DNA of 64,000 nucleotides from Tropicimonas sp. IMCC6043 (GTDB taxonomy: Bacteria > Pseudomonadota > Alphaproteobacteria > Rhodobacterales > Rhodobacteraceae): contig NZ_SELO01000018.1 in the NCBI RefSeq assembly GCF_004146235.1, positions 1 to 64,000 on the forward strand. The letters run 5' to 3'. Under the pieces are notes generated by a model, which saw only the letters and a program-made list of their open reading frames with translations, had not been told where the DNA came from and did no database searches. The position numbers were made by a program, and so were the translations under genes. Shown one piece after another: positions 35,229-44,311 of this stretch (within the stretch, counting starts at the first letter, position 1; the number at the start of each line of letters is the position of its first letter).

Positions 35229-37118
35229 ATGGGATATTCCGACGTCTATGACGCCTGGAAAGCGGACGCGAACGCGTTCTGGATGAAGGCGGCCGAGGAG
35301 ATCGCCTGGTATCAACCGCCGTCGAAGGCGCTGTTCGACGACAAGGCCCCGATGTACGAGTGGTTCTCGGACGGGATGGTCAATGCCTGCTACAACGCCG
35401 TGGACCGCCACGTCGAGGCCGGCCGCGGCGACCAGCTCGCGATCATGCACGAAAGCCCGATCACCCATTCGACCAAGGGCATCACCTATTCCGAGCTGCG
35501 CGACCGCGTGGCCTCCCTTGCCGGCGCGCTGAAGATGCGCGGCGTCGAGAAGGGCGACCGGGTCATCATCTACATGCCGATGATTCCCGAGGCGCTGGAG
35601 GCGATGCTCGCGTGTGCGCGCATCGGCGCGATCCATTCGGTCGTCTTCGGCGGCTTTGCCGCGCATGAGCTCGCGGTCCGGATCGATGACGCCACGCCGA
35701 AGGCGATCATCGCCGCGTCCTGCGGCCTCGAGCCGGGCCGCGTGGTCCACTACAAACCGCTGCTTGACGACGCCATCGAGCAGGCCACGCACAAGCCCGA
35801 ATTCTGCGTCGTGTTCCAGCGCGAGCAGGAAGTGGCCAAGCTCGTGGAGGGGCGCGACTTCTCTTGGCACGGCTTCCAATACGGCGTCAAGCCAGCCGAA
35901 TGCGTGCCCGTCGAGGGCAATCACCCGGCCTATATCCTCTACACCTCCGGCACCACCGGCCAGCCCAAGGGCGTGGTGCGTTCGACCGCCGGCCACCTCG
36001 TCGCGCTGCAATGGACGATGAAGAACATCTACAAAGTCGGCCCCGGCGAGCGTTTCTGGGCCGCCTCGGATGTCGGCTGGGTCGTCGGGCATTCCTATAT
36101 CGCCTACGGGCCGCTGATCGCCGGCGCGGAGACCATTGTCTTCGAGGGCAAGCCGATCGGCACGCCGCATGCCGGCGTGTTCTGGAAGATCATCCAGAAC
36201 CACCGGGTAAAGAGCTTCTTCACTGCGCCAACCGCGCTGCGCGCGATCAAGCGCGAGGATCCGAAGGGCGAGTGGATCAAGCGTTACAAGCTGCACGACC
36301 TGCAGGCGCTGTTCCTCGCCGGCGAGCGAGCCGACCCGGACACGGTGAAATGGGCGCAGGAACATCTCCGCGTGCCGGTGATCGACCACTGGTGGCAGAC
36401 CGAGACCGGCTGGGCCATCGCCGCCAACCCGATCGGGATCGAGGAGCTTCCAGTGAAGCTCGGCAGCCCGTCGGTGCCGATGCCCGGCTATGACGTGCAT
36501 ATCCTCGACGAGGGCGGGCACGAGGTCGCAGCGGGCGAGATGGGCGCCATCGCCATCAAGCTGCCCTTGCCGCCGGGCACGCTGCAGACGCTGTGGAATG
36601 CCGAGGAGCGCTACCGGAAGTCCTATCTCTCCCACTTCCCCGGCTATTACGAGACCGGCGACGCGGGCTACAAGGACGAGGACGGCTATCTCTACATCAT
36701 GGCCCGGACCGACGACGTCATCAACGTCGCCGGCCACCGGCTCTCGACGGGTGCCATGGAAGAGGTTCTCGCCGCCCACCCGGATGTCGCCGAATGCGCG
36801 GTCATCGGCGTCGCCGACGAGCTCAAGGGCCAGTTGCCGCTTGGCTTCCTCTGCCTGAACGCCAACCACGGGCGCACGCCGGAAGACGTGATCAAGGAAT
36901 GCGTCTTCATGGTGCGCGACCAGATCGGGCCTGTCGCGGCCTTCAAGCATGCCTGCGTCGTCGATCGCCTGCCGAAGACGCGGTCGGGCAAGATCCTGCG
37001 CGCGACGATGCAGAAGATCGCCGACAGCCAGGAGTTCAAGATGCCGGCGACGATCGACGACCCAGCGATCCTCGACGAGATCACCGAGGTGCTCAAAGGG
37101 GCCGGCTACGCCAAATAG
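35229..37118 (+). CDS. prpE: Propionyl-CoA synthetase (AMP-forming)
   Basis: 629 residues of the ANL superfamily. It starts with the typical short ACAS N-terminus (YDAWKADANAFWMKAAEEIAWY). The P-loop is YTSGTTGQPKGVV, the acceptor region is WWQTETGW, and the acetylatable lysine is in TRSGKILR. The sequence is closer to propionate than acetate synthetases (DVGWVVGHSYIAYGPL). It activates propionate for the methylmalonyl-CoA route, in keeping with meaB further on. GGAGGG precedes the ATG. Confidence 0.9.
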   Translation: MGYSDVYDAWKADANAFWMKAAEEIAWYQPPSKALFDDKAPMYEWFSDGMVNACYNAVDRHVEAGRGDQLAIMHESPITHSTKGITYSELRDRVASLAGALKMRGVEKGDRVIIYMPMIPEALEAMLACARIGAIHSVVFGGFAAHELAVRIDDATPKAIIAASCGLEPGRVVHYKPLLDDAIEQATHKPEFCVVFQREQEVAKLVEGRDFSWHGFQYGVKPAECVPVEGNHPAYILYTSGTTGQPKGVVRSTAGHLVALQWTMKNIYKVGPGERFWAASDVGWVVGHSYIAYGPLIAGAETIVFEGKPIGTPHAGVFWKIIQNHRVKSFFTAPTALRAIKREDPKGEWIKRYKLHDLQALFLAGERADPDTVKWAQEHLRVPVIDHWWQTETGWAIAANPIGIEELPVKLGSPSVPMPGYDVHILDEGGHEVAAGEMGAIAIKLPLPPGTLQTLWNAEERYRKSYLSHFPGYYETGDAGYKDEDGYLYIMARTDDVINVAGHRLSTGAMEEVLAAHPDVAECAVIGVADELKGQLPLGFLCLNANHGRTPEDVIKECVFMVRDQIGPVAAFKHACVVDRLPKTRSGKILRATMQKIADSQEFKMPATIDDPAILDEITEVLKGAGYAK

Positions 37119-37149
37119 GCCCGCCGGCCAAAGTACGGAAAATCGGGAC

Positions 37150-37177
37150 GCGCGCCCCGCACGTTGCCGGGGCGCGC
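37150..37177 (+). terminator. Hairpin after prpE
   Basis: GCGCGCCCCG and CGGGGCGCGC make a 10-bp perfect stem with an 8-base loop 31 bases after prpE. No T-run follows, so termination is uncertain. Confidence 0.4.
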
Positions 37178-37330
37178 ACGTCCATTCGAAGTCGCTCTAC
37201 GCTGTGTTCGACGCGCCGGGAACGGATCCCAGGCGGCCGTGACCCGCGGCTGCGCGCCGAAAGCAGACATCGTGGCTCCGGAGTGATACCATCCGAGGAC
37301 GCGCCCTTCGATTTTCGAACAGGACCGTCC

Positions 37331-37903
37331 ATGACACGCATCGCACCCCGGTCCGAGGCCGATGGGGTCCTTAGTGCCCTGACCCTCGGTTTCGTTGCCG
37401 ATCCTTTCATGCGCTGGCTCTACCCGGAACCGGACGCCTTCCTGAAGCATTTTCCCCGCGTCATGGACCTCTTTGGAGGACGGGCCTTCGACCACGGCGC
37501 CGCGCATCGAAACGACGACTGCTCCGCCGGCGCCCTGTGGCTGCCGCCCGGCGTCCACCCGGACGAGGAAAACCTCGTCGCATATTTCGAGCAGACCGTC
37601 GCGCCGGACAAGCACGACGCGCTCTTTGCGACCTTCGAACAGATGGACGGATTTCACCCTGAAACCCCGTGCTGGCATTTGGCCTTCATTGCTGTCGACC
37701 CGGCGCTTCAGGGCAAGGGGATCGGCTCAGTCCTGATGGAGGCGGCGCTCAGGCAATGCGACGCCGACGGACGGCCAGCCTATCTGGAATCGACGAACCC
37801 GGCGAACCTGTCGCTCTACCGCCGCTTCGGATTCGAACAGGTCGGAGTGATCGAGACCGGACGGGCCCCGCCCCTGTTCCCGATGTTCCGCCCGGCCGGC
37901 TGA
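37331..37903 (+). CDS. GNAT-family N-acetyltransferase
   Basis: 190 residues. The acetyl-CoA motif A is LAFIAVDPALQGKGIGSVLMEAAL (R/QxxGxG/A), and the C-terminal motif B region is YLESTNPANLSLYRRFGFEQVG. An N-terminal segment FVADPFMRWLYPEPDAFLKHFPRVMDLFGG is common in stand-alone GNATs of this type. The substrate is unknown. The ATG is preceded by AGGACCG. It is convergent with nadK. Confidence 0.82.
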   Translation: MTRIAPRSEADGVLSALTLGFVADPFMRWLYPEPDAFLKHFPRVMDLFGGRAFDHGAAHRNDDCSAGALWLPPGVHPDEENLVAYFEQTVAPDKHDALFATFEQMDGFHPETPCWHLAFIAVDPALQGKGIGSVLMEAALRQCDADGRPAYLESTNPANLSLYRRFGFEQVGVIETGRAPPLFPMFRPAG

Positions 37904-37925
37904 GCCTGCGCCTAAAGCGACCGCG

Positions 37926-38687
37926 TCAGACGAACTGCTCCCGGATCAGCCGTTCCTCGAGCCCGTGGCCCGGGTCGAAGAGGATCCGGTGACGCAGCCG
38001 CGGCTCCGAACGGATGATGACGGTCACCGCATTGCGAACCGACGAGCGGCTGTCCGCCTCGGCCATGACCGGGCGCTTGTCCGGCTGCAGGACGTCGAAC
38101 CGGACCTCCGCCGTCGACGGCAGCAGCGCACCGCGCCAGCGCCGCGGCCGGAAGGCCGACATCGCGGTCAACGCCAGAACCTCCGAGCCCACCGGCACGA
38201 TCGGGCCGTGGGCGGAATAGTTGTAGGCAGTCGACCCGGCGGGCGTGGAAACCAGCGCGCCGTCCGCCACCAGTTCCTCCATGCGCACCCTCCCGTCGAC
38301 CGAGATCCGGAGCTTGGCGACCTGCGGCCCGGCGCGAAGCAGCGAGACCTCGTTGATCGCCAATGCATCGTGCTTCGCGCCATCGGCGGTGATCGCCCGC
38401 ATCGCCAGCGGCGTGATCACCTCTTCCTCCGCGGCCTCCAGCCGTTCGATCAGCCCCTCCGCCGCGTAAGCGTTCATCAGGAACCCCACGGTGCCGCGAT
38501 TCATCCCGTAGACCGGCGTGTCGAGATGCTGCGTGTCGTGCAGCGTGTGCAGCATGAAGCCGTCGCCGCCGAGCGCGACGATGAAATCCGCCTCCACGGC
38601 ATCGCACCGCCCGTAGCGCCGCTCGAGCTCCACCAGCGCACCCTGCGCAACATGGGCGCGACTCGCCGTGAATGAAATCTTCGCCAT
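37926..38687 (-). CDS. nadK: NAD kinase
   Basis: 253 residues, slightly shorter than the usual 290 because the first Rossmann segment is brief. Signatures: ALGGDGFMLHTLH (GGDG), the NE/D region GMNRGTVGFLMN and LAINEVSLLRA, and TPAGSTAYNYSAHGPIVP. It makes NADP from NAD with ATP or polyphosphate. GGGAGG lies upstream. Divergent from glyA across 198 bases. Confidence 0.92.
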   Translation of the reverse strand: MAKISFTASRAHVAQGALVELERRYGRCDAVEADFIVALGGDGFMLHTLHDTQHLDTPVYGMNRGTVGFLMNAYAAEGLIERLEAAEEEVITPLAMRAITADGAKHDALAINEVSLLRAGPQVAKLRISVDGRVRMEELVADGALVSTPAGSTAYNYSAHGPIVPVGSEVLALTAMSAFRPRRWRGALLPSTAEVRFDVLQPDKRPVMAEADSRSSVRNAVTVIIRSEPRLRHRILFDPGHGLEERLIREQFV

Positions 38688-38885
38688 GCCCAAGGGGCCT
38701 CCCGCCGCGCCCGTCGTTTCGCAAACGTCATCCCCCGGCGCTATCGGAAACGCAACCCTCTCCTGGCGGCGCGCGGCCCGTCGATGCCGCATCTTCCCGG
38801 GTTTTGTCTTGCCGCGCCATGAGCTACATCCCGGCTGAACGACACAAGCGGACCGCGCGCGGCCGCCCCGAGAAGGAATGCGACC

Positions 38886-40172
38886 ATGACCCAGGATACC
38901 GGCTTCTTCACCGAGGATCTCGCAACCCGAGACAACGAGATCGCCGAGGCGATCGGCCTCGAGCTCGGCCGCCAGCGAGACGAGATCGAACTCATCGCGT
39001 CGGAGAACATCGTCAGCCGCGCGGTGCTGGAGGCCCAAGGCTCGGTGATGACCAACAAATATGCCGAAGGCTACCCGGGCAAGCGCTACTATGGCGGCTG
39101 CCAGTATGTCGATATCGCCGAGACCCTCGCCATCGAGCGGGCCAAGGAGCTGTTCGGCTGCGGCTTCGCCAACGTGCAGCCCAATTCGGGCAGCCAGATG
39201 AACCAGGCGGTGTTCCTCGCCCTGCTGCAACCTGGCGACACTTTCATGGGGCTGGACCTTAACTCGGGTGGCCACCTGACCCACGGCTCGCCGGTCAACA
39301 TGTCCGGCAAATGGTTCAACGTCGTCTCCTACGGCGTGCGCCAGCAGGATCACCTGCTCGACATGGAGGACATCCGCGCCAAGGCCCTCGAGCACAAGCC
39401 GAAGCTGATCGTCGCCGGCGGCACCGCCTATAGCCGGGTCTGGGACTGGGCCGCCTTCCGCGCGATTGCCGACGAGGTGGGCGCCTACCTGATGGTCGAC
39501 ATGGCGCATATCGCCGGTCTGGTCGCCGGTGGCGCGCATCCGTCGCCGCTGCCGCATGCCCATGTGGTGACGACCACGACGCACAAGTCGCTGCGCGGCC
39601 CGCGGGGCGGCATGATCCTGACCAATGACGCCGACGTCGCCAAGAAGGTGAACTCGGCCGTCTTCCCCGGCCTTCAGGGCGGCCCGCTGATGCATGTCAT
39701 CGCCGCCAAGGCCGTGGCCTTCGGTGAGGCCCTCCGGCCGGAATTCAAGGACTACGCTGCGGCGGTCGTCGCCAATGCCCGCGCGATGGCGGACGAGTTG
39801 ATGAAGGGCGGCATTGACATCGTCTCCGGCGGCACCGACAACCACCTGATGCTCGCCGACCTTCGCCCCAAAGGCGTGACCGGCAAGGCCGCCGAGAAAG
39901 CGCTCGGGCGAGCACATATCACCTGCAACAAGAACGGCGTGCCGTTCGACCCCGAGAAGCCCTTCGTGACCTCCGGCATCCGCCTCGGCACGCCGGCCGG
40001 CACCACCCGCGGCTTCGGCGAGGACGAGTTCCGCGCCATCGCCCGGATGATCACCGAAGTGGTCGACGGGCTTGCAGCGAATGGTGAGGAGGGCAACGGC
40101 GAGGTCGAGGAGAAGGTCAAGGCAGAGGCAACGGCGCTCTGCGCCCGCTTCCCGCTCTACCCCGACCTCTGA
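38886..40172 (+). CDS. glyA: Serine hydroxymethyltransferase
   Basis: 428 residues. The PLP lysine lies in [15 protein letters not shown]. The N-terminal [37 protein letters not shown], and the [20 protein letters not shown] segment are typical. It exchanges serine with glycine and tetrahydrofolate, feeding one-carbon metabolism. GAAGGAATGCGACC precedes the ATG. Confidence 0.96.
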   Translation: MTQDTGFFTEDLATRDNEIAEAIGLELGRQRDEIELIASENIVSRAVLEAQGSVMTNKYAEGYPGKRYYGGCQYVDIAETLAIERAKELFGCGFANVQPNSGSQMNQAVFLALLQPGDTFMGLDLNSGGHLTHGSPVNMSGKWFNVVSYGVRQQDHLLDMEDIRAKALEHKPKLIVAGGTAYSRVWDWAAFRAIADEVGAYLMVDMAHIAGLVAGGAHPSPLPHAHVVTTTTHKSLRGPRGGMILTNDADVAKKVNSAVFPGLQGGPLMHVIAAKAVAFGEALRPEFKDYAAAVVANARAMADELMKGGIDIVSGGTDNHLMLADLRPKGVTGKAAEKALGRAHITCNKNGVPFDPEKPFVTSGIRLGTPAGTTRGFGEDEFRAIARMITEVVDGLAANGEEGNGEVEEKVKAEATALCARFPLYPDL

Positions 40173-40207
40173 ACGCGCGGAGGGCGGGGCACCGCGCCGA
40201 GATCCAC

Positions 40208-41353
40208 CTAGCGCGCCGCCTCAATGACCGCCGCGAGCTCCGCCTCCGAAAGCGCCACCGGGTTGGCCTTCATCGAAGACGAGCTTGCGGCAGCTTTCGA
40301 GGCCGCGGCCCGGTCCGCTGCCGAAACGCCCTGTGCGTCGAGCCCGGCCAACCCGGCGGCCCGCGACCATGCCGCGAGCCGTTCGAAGGCTGACTCTGGC
40401 GCACCGCCGAGGGCCTCGGAGATCCAGCCCCGGATCTCCGCGATCCGTGCCAGGCTCGCTGGCTCCGTCATCCCCGCCGCGTTCGCTGCCAGCCCGTGGG
40501 GCAGCAGCACGCCGCAGAGAGCGCCATGCGCCGCGCCAGACATCCCGCCAAGCGGCCCGGCCAACCCATGGATCGCTCCGAGCCCGGCATTTGACAGCGC
40601 CAGCCCACCGCAGAGCGAGACCCAGGCCATCGTGTCCCGCCCCGCCGAGTCCTCCCGTTCCATCAGCCGGCTCAGCGCGCCGAGACCCGCCGGGATGGCG
40701 GCGCGGCAAAGCGCATCGGTCAAGGGATTGGCGCGCGTGCAGAGATAGGGCTCGATCACCTGGGTGATCGCATCGAGCCCCGCGGCAAGGGTCACCGCAC
40801 GCGGGCAGCCATCGGTCAGGCCCGGATCGATCACGGCGAGCGCGGGCAGCATCGCCCGGTCGCGCAGCGACACCTTGCGCCGTGCCTCCGGCACCGAGAT
40901 CACCGCGTTGCGCGTGACCTCGGTGCCGGTGCCGGCCGTTGTCGGCAGGGCGGCGAACGGAAGGGCCGGGACCTCCAGCGGCAGGCCCCGGCCCACCACC
41001 TCTAGATGGTCGAGCATCGGGCGCGTCGCCGGCGCCAGCGCCGCGATCGCCTTGCCCGTGTCGATCGCGGCGCCGCCGCCGATGGCCACGACGGCCTCCG
41101 TGCCGCCCTCCCGCGCCTGCTCCACGCCGGTCTCGATCAGCGCCACGTCGGGCTCGCCGGACGCCGAAAACGGCAGAACCGACCGCCCCGCCGCCTCCAG
41201 TCCCACGCGGAGCCATTCCGACCGCGACGCGTCGGCACCGGTGACGAGCAGGATTCGCTGCCCCATCCCGGCGAGATCGCCGATCGCGCGACGAGCCGCA
41301 CCACGCCCAAAGCGGATCTCTGTCGCCGTTGCGAAAACAAATTCCGGAATCAT
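40208..41353 (-). CDS. Iron-containing (group III) alcohol dehydrogenase
   Basis: 381 residues. The NAD loop is AIGGGAAIDTGKAIA, PTTAGTGTEVTRNAV is the GTGSE-like motif, and metal ligands fall in LDAITQVIEP, GAIHGLAGPLGG and GAAHGALCGVLLPHG. AGGGAG lies upstream of the ATG at 41353. It is divergent from an aldehyde dehydrogenase, suggesting oxidation of an alcohol to an acid by the pair. The substrate is unknown. Confidence 0.88.
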   Translation of the reverse strand: MIPEFVFATATEIRFGRGAARRAIGDLAGMGQRILLVTGADASRSEWLRVGLEAAGRSVLPFSASGEPDVALIETGVEQAREGGTEAVVAIGGGAAIDTGKAIAALAPATRPMLDHLEVVGRGLPLEVPALPFAALPTTAGTGTEVTRNAVISVPEARRKVSLRDRAMLPALAVIDPGLTDGCPRAVTLAAGLDAITQVIEPYLCTRANPLTDALCRAAIPAGLGALSRLMEREDSAGRDTMAWVSLCGGLALSNAGLGAIHGLAGPLGGMSGAAHGALCGVLLPHGLAANAAGMTEPASLARIAEIRGWISEALGGAPESAFERLAAWSRAAGLAGLDAQGVSAADRAAASKAAASSSSMKANPVALSEAELAAVIEAAR

Positions 41354-41609
41354 GACACACTCCCTGTCGTGCTGGCCTTGTCGCGCGGAAGCCCGCCGGC
41401 CGCGTCGCTCGGGTTGGGCTGTCGCGAGACCGGGGGTATCGCCTTGGGCCGCCAATGGACAGCGATTCGCTCGGGCGGCGTGAGGCGGCTTCATAAACAA
41501 TGCCGAAAATACCTCCTTTCCGCGGCCTGCCAGCGGGTGATTGCTGTTCCCGCGGCGGGCAAAGCCCTCTATGACGCGGCGGACAAGAAACGACATTGGG
41601 GAGGCAGAG

Positions 41610-43064
41610 ATGACCGGGATCCAGGAGTACTGGCAGAACTATATCGATGGCGAATGGGTTGATGGCGGCGCGGGCCGCATCGACGTCATCGACCCGGCCA
41701 CCGGGCAGCTGCTCGCCGTCCACGCGTTGGCAGATGCGCGGGACGTGGATTTCGCGGTGCAGGCGGCCCGGCAGGTGCATCTCGCGGGCGAGTTGGCCGG
41801 CCTCAGGCCCGTCGACCGTGGCCGGATGGTCCAGGCAATGGGCCGCTTCCTCATCGACAATCTGGACGAGATCGCCCCGGTCCTGACGCGCGAACAGGGC
41901 AAGACGCTCTGGGAGGCACGGGTCGAGATCCACGGCGCGGCGCGCTATTTCGAGTATTACGGCAACCAGGCGGAGACGCTCGAAGGCCGCTCGATCCCGC
42001 TCGGCGCGCGCTATTTCGACTTCACCGTGTTGGAACCCTATGGCGTTTCTGGGCAGATCATCCCCTGGAACTACCCGCTGGAAATGACCGCCCGGTCGCT
42101 CGCGCCGGCGCTGGCCACGGGCAATGCCTGCGTCATCAAGTCTCCGGAACTGGCGCCGCTCAGCCTGAGATGGATCGCGCTGGCCGCCGAGGCGGCGGGC
42201 CTGCCCTCGGGCGCGGTCAACATTCTCTGTGGCTACGGGCGCGAGGCGGGTGCGGCTCTGACGCATCACCCGCGTGTGAACCAGCTCGTCTTCACCGGCT
42301 CGGTGCCGACCGGCATCGCCGTGGCCAAGGCCGCCGCGCTCAATGTCGTGCCCTGCGTGCTGGAACTCGGCGGCAAGTCGGCGGCGATCGTTCACGAGGA
42401 TGCCGATCTCGACGCCTTCGTCGAGGATGTCCGCTGGGGGATCTATCTCAATGCCGGGCAGACCTGTTCGGCGATGTCCCGCGTCATCGTGCACGAAAGC
42501 CGGCATGACGAACTGGTCGACCGGATCGCCGACATGGCCGAGGGGCTCTCGGTCGGCCCCGGCATCGACCGGCCCGCTTTCGGCGCCTCGATGGGCGCGA
42601 TGATCAGCGAGCTTCAGAGGGACCGCGCCGAGTCCATGGTCACCGAAGCGATCAGTGCTGGCGCCAATCTTGCCACCGGCGGGCGGCGGCCGAAGAACCA
42701 TGTCGGCGCTTTCCTCGAACCCACCGTTCTGACCGACGTGACCCAGGACATGGCCATCGCCAACGATGAGGTCTTCGGGCCGGTCCTCTCGGTGCTCCGG
42801 TTCCGCGAGGAGGACGACGCGATCGAGATGGCGAACGCGACGCCCTACGGGCTGGTCGGCGGCGTCTTCACCCGCGATCTCGACCGGGCCACGGCGGCCG
42901 CCCGGCGGCTGCGCGCAGGCCAGGTCTTCGTCAACGAATGGTATGCGGGCGGTGTCGAAACGCCGTTCGGCGGCTACGGCAAGTCCGGCTACGGGCGGGA
43001 AAAGGGGCGCGAGGCGCTCTGGAACTACGTTCAGACCAAGAACGTGGCAATCCGGCTGGGCTGA
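41610..43064 (+). CDS. Aldehyde dehydrogenase family protein
   Basis: 484 residues. Rossmann and catalytic motifs: IIPWNYPLEM, FTGSVPTG, the general-base Glu in VLELGGKSA, the nucleophile Cys in NAGQTCSAMSR, and EVFGPVLSV. The sequence is near betaine-aldehyde and other NAD-linked aldehyde dehydrogenases. GGGGAGG lies seven bases before the ATG. It is divergent from the iron alcohol dehydrogenase over 256 bases. Confidence 0.9.
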   Translation: MTGIQEYWQNYIDGEWVDGGAGRIDVIDPATGQLLAVHALADARDVDFAVQAARQVHLAGELAGLRPVDRGRMVQAMGRFLIDNLDEIAPVLTREQGKTLWEARVEIHGAARYFEYYGNQAETLEGRSIPLGARYFDFTVLEPYGVSGQIIPWNYPLEMTARSLAPALATGNACVIKSPELAPLSLRWIALAAEAAGLPSGAVNILCGYGREAGAALTHHPRVNQLVFTGSVPTGIAVAKAAALNVVPCVLELGGKSAAIVHEDADLDAFVEDVRWGIYLNAGQTCSAMSRVIVHESRHDELVDRIADMAEGLSVGPGIDRPAFGASMGAMISELQRDRAESMVTEAISAGANLATGGRRPKNHVGAFLEPTVLTDVTQDMAIANDEVFGPVLSVLRFREEDDAIEMANATPYGLVGGVFTRDLDRATAAARRLRAGQVFVNEWYAGGVETPFGGYGKSGYGREKGREALWNYVQTKNVAIRLG

Positions 43065-43269
43065 AGCGGCCCGATCCGGCGGCGACTCCTCCATAGCTGC
43101 GTCCCGACCTCGGCGAAATGCCGGACGCCGCGCGACAGACCGTCGCCGGGGTGGGCGGATTCGCCTCTGCCGGATCAGCCATGAATCTCTTGACGCCTTG
43201 AAAACAAAGGCATTCACTTCTCTTGCGCGTGACCGAAATACCAGGGCCGGAACCGGTCGAAATGCACGC

Positions 43270-43300
43270 CTTGATAAACATTCAAGAAATAGCATATAAC
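43270..43300 (+). promoter_or_regulatory. Promoter with overlapping inverted repeat for the RND pump
   Basis: TTGATA (43271-43276), an 18-base spacer and TATAAC (43295-43300) form a sigma-70 promoter 30 bases before the membrane-fusion gene. An inverted repeat CTTGA-N7-TCAAG (43270-43286) covers the -35 box, a typical repressor position. Confidence 0.55.
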
Positions 43301-43330
43301 GCCGGCTGCCCCGAAAAGAGGAATCTCAAG

Positions 43331-44311
43331 ATGATCGCTAGGCTGCTCATCCTGCTCGCATTGCTGGCCCTGCCCGGTCTCGCCCTGGCCCAGGACGCGC
43401 CGGTGGCGCGCAACATGGACGTCACCGCGTGGAAGGCCGTCTTCGGCCGCATCGAGGCGCGCGACCGCGTACCCGCGCGCTCCCGGCTCGGCGGAACGCT
43501 CGTGGAGATTGCGGTCTCCGAGGGCTCCCGCGTTACACCCGGCGAGGTGATCGCCCGAGTGGTGGACGAGAAACTGAACCTCCAGCTCGGCGCCATCGAC
43601 GCGCAGCTCAGCTCGCTGACGGCGCAGCTCGAGAATGCCGAGGCCGAGCTCGCCCGCGGCGAGAACCTGCTGCAGCGCGGCGTGACCACGGCGCAGCGAC
43701 TCGACGCTCTGCGCACCCAGGTCGATGTCATCCGGGGTCAGATCGGCGCGCAGGAAGCCCAGCGGGCGGTGCTCGAGCAGCAGGAGGCCGAGGGCGCCGT
43801 TCTGGCGCCGATCGAAGGCACGGTGCTTTCGGTGCCGGTGACGCAAGGCTCGGTCGTGCTGCCCGGCGAGACCATCGCCGAGATCGGTGGCGGCGGTTTC
43901 TACCTTCGGCTCGCCGTGCCGGAGCGCCATGCCACTAAGCTCGAGGAAGGCGCACAAATCCTCATCGAGGGACCCGGCGGCGAGATGCAGGGCCAACTCG
44001 CCAAGATCTATCCGCTGATCGAGAACGGCCGCGTTCTGGCCGATGTCGATGTCGAGGGCCTGTCCACCGACTTCGTCGACGCCCGCGTGCTGGTGCGCCT
44101 GCCGGTGGCGTCGGAGCCGGCTGTGGTCGTACCGGCGACCGCGGTCGAGACCCGCATGGGTCTCGATTTCGTCACCATCGCCGGTCCGGACGGCACGCCG
44201 ATCGCCCGGAGCGTCGTGCCGGGCGAGCCTTTCGAGCAGGAAGGCGAGACCCTCGTGCGGATCCTCTCCGGCCTCGAGGGCGGCGAGACGCTGGTGACCG
44301 ACCATGACTGA
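43331..44311 (+). CDS. RND efflux membrane-fusion (periplasmic adaptor) protein
   Basis: 326 residues. It has a signal peptide (1-22, ending ALAQ), then a lipoyl/barrel-sandwich domain interrupted by a coiled-coil hairpin (about 85-150: LSSLTAQLENAEAELARGENLLQRGVTTAQRLDALRTQVDVIRGQIGAQEAQ), followed by beta-barrel and membrane-proximal parts. It links the permease to an outer-membrane channel, which is not encoded here. AGAGGA lies upstream. It overlaps the permease gene by eight bases. Confidence 0.88.
   Translation: MIARLLILLALLALPGLALAQDAPVARNMDVTAWKAVFGRIEARDRVPARSRLGGTLVEIAVSEGSRVTPGEVIARVVDEKLNLQLGAIDAQLSSLTAQLENAEAELARGENLLQRGVTTAQRLDALRTQVDVIRGQIGAQEAQRAVLEQQEAEGAVLAPIEGTVLSVPVTQGSVVLPGETIAEIGGGGFYLRLAVPERHATKLEEGAQILIEGPGGEMQGQLAKIYPLIENGRVLADVDVEGLSTDFVDARVLVRLPVASEPAVVVPATAVETRMGLDFVTIAGPDGTPIARSVVPGEPFEQEGETLVRILSGLEGGETLVTDHD

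Noticed and set aside
40221-43295. 1024-codon minus-strand frame
   Set aside because: It lies antisense to the aldehyde dehydrogenase and out of frame with the alcohol dehydrogenase. Its low-complexity Arg/Gly-rich composition is typical of a GC shadow.
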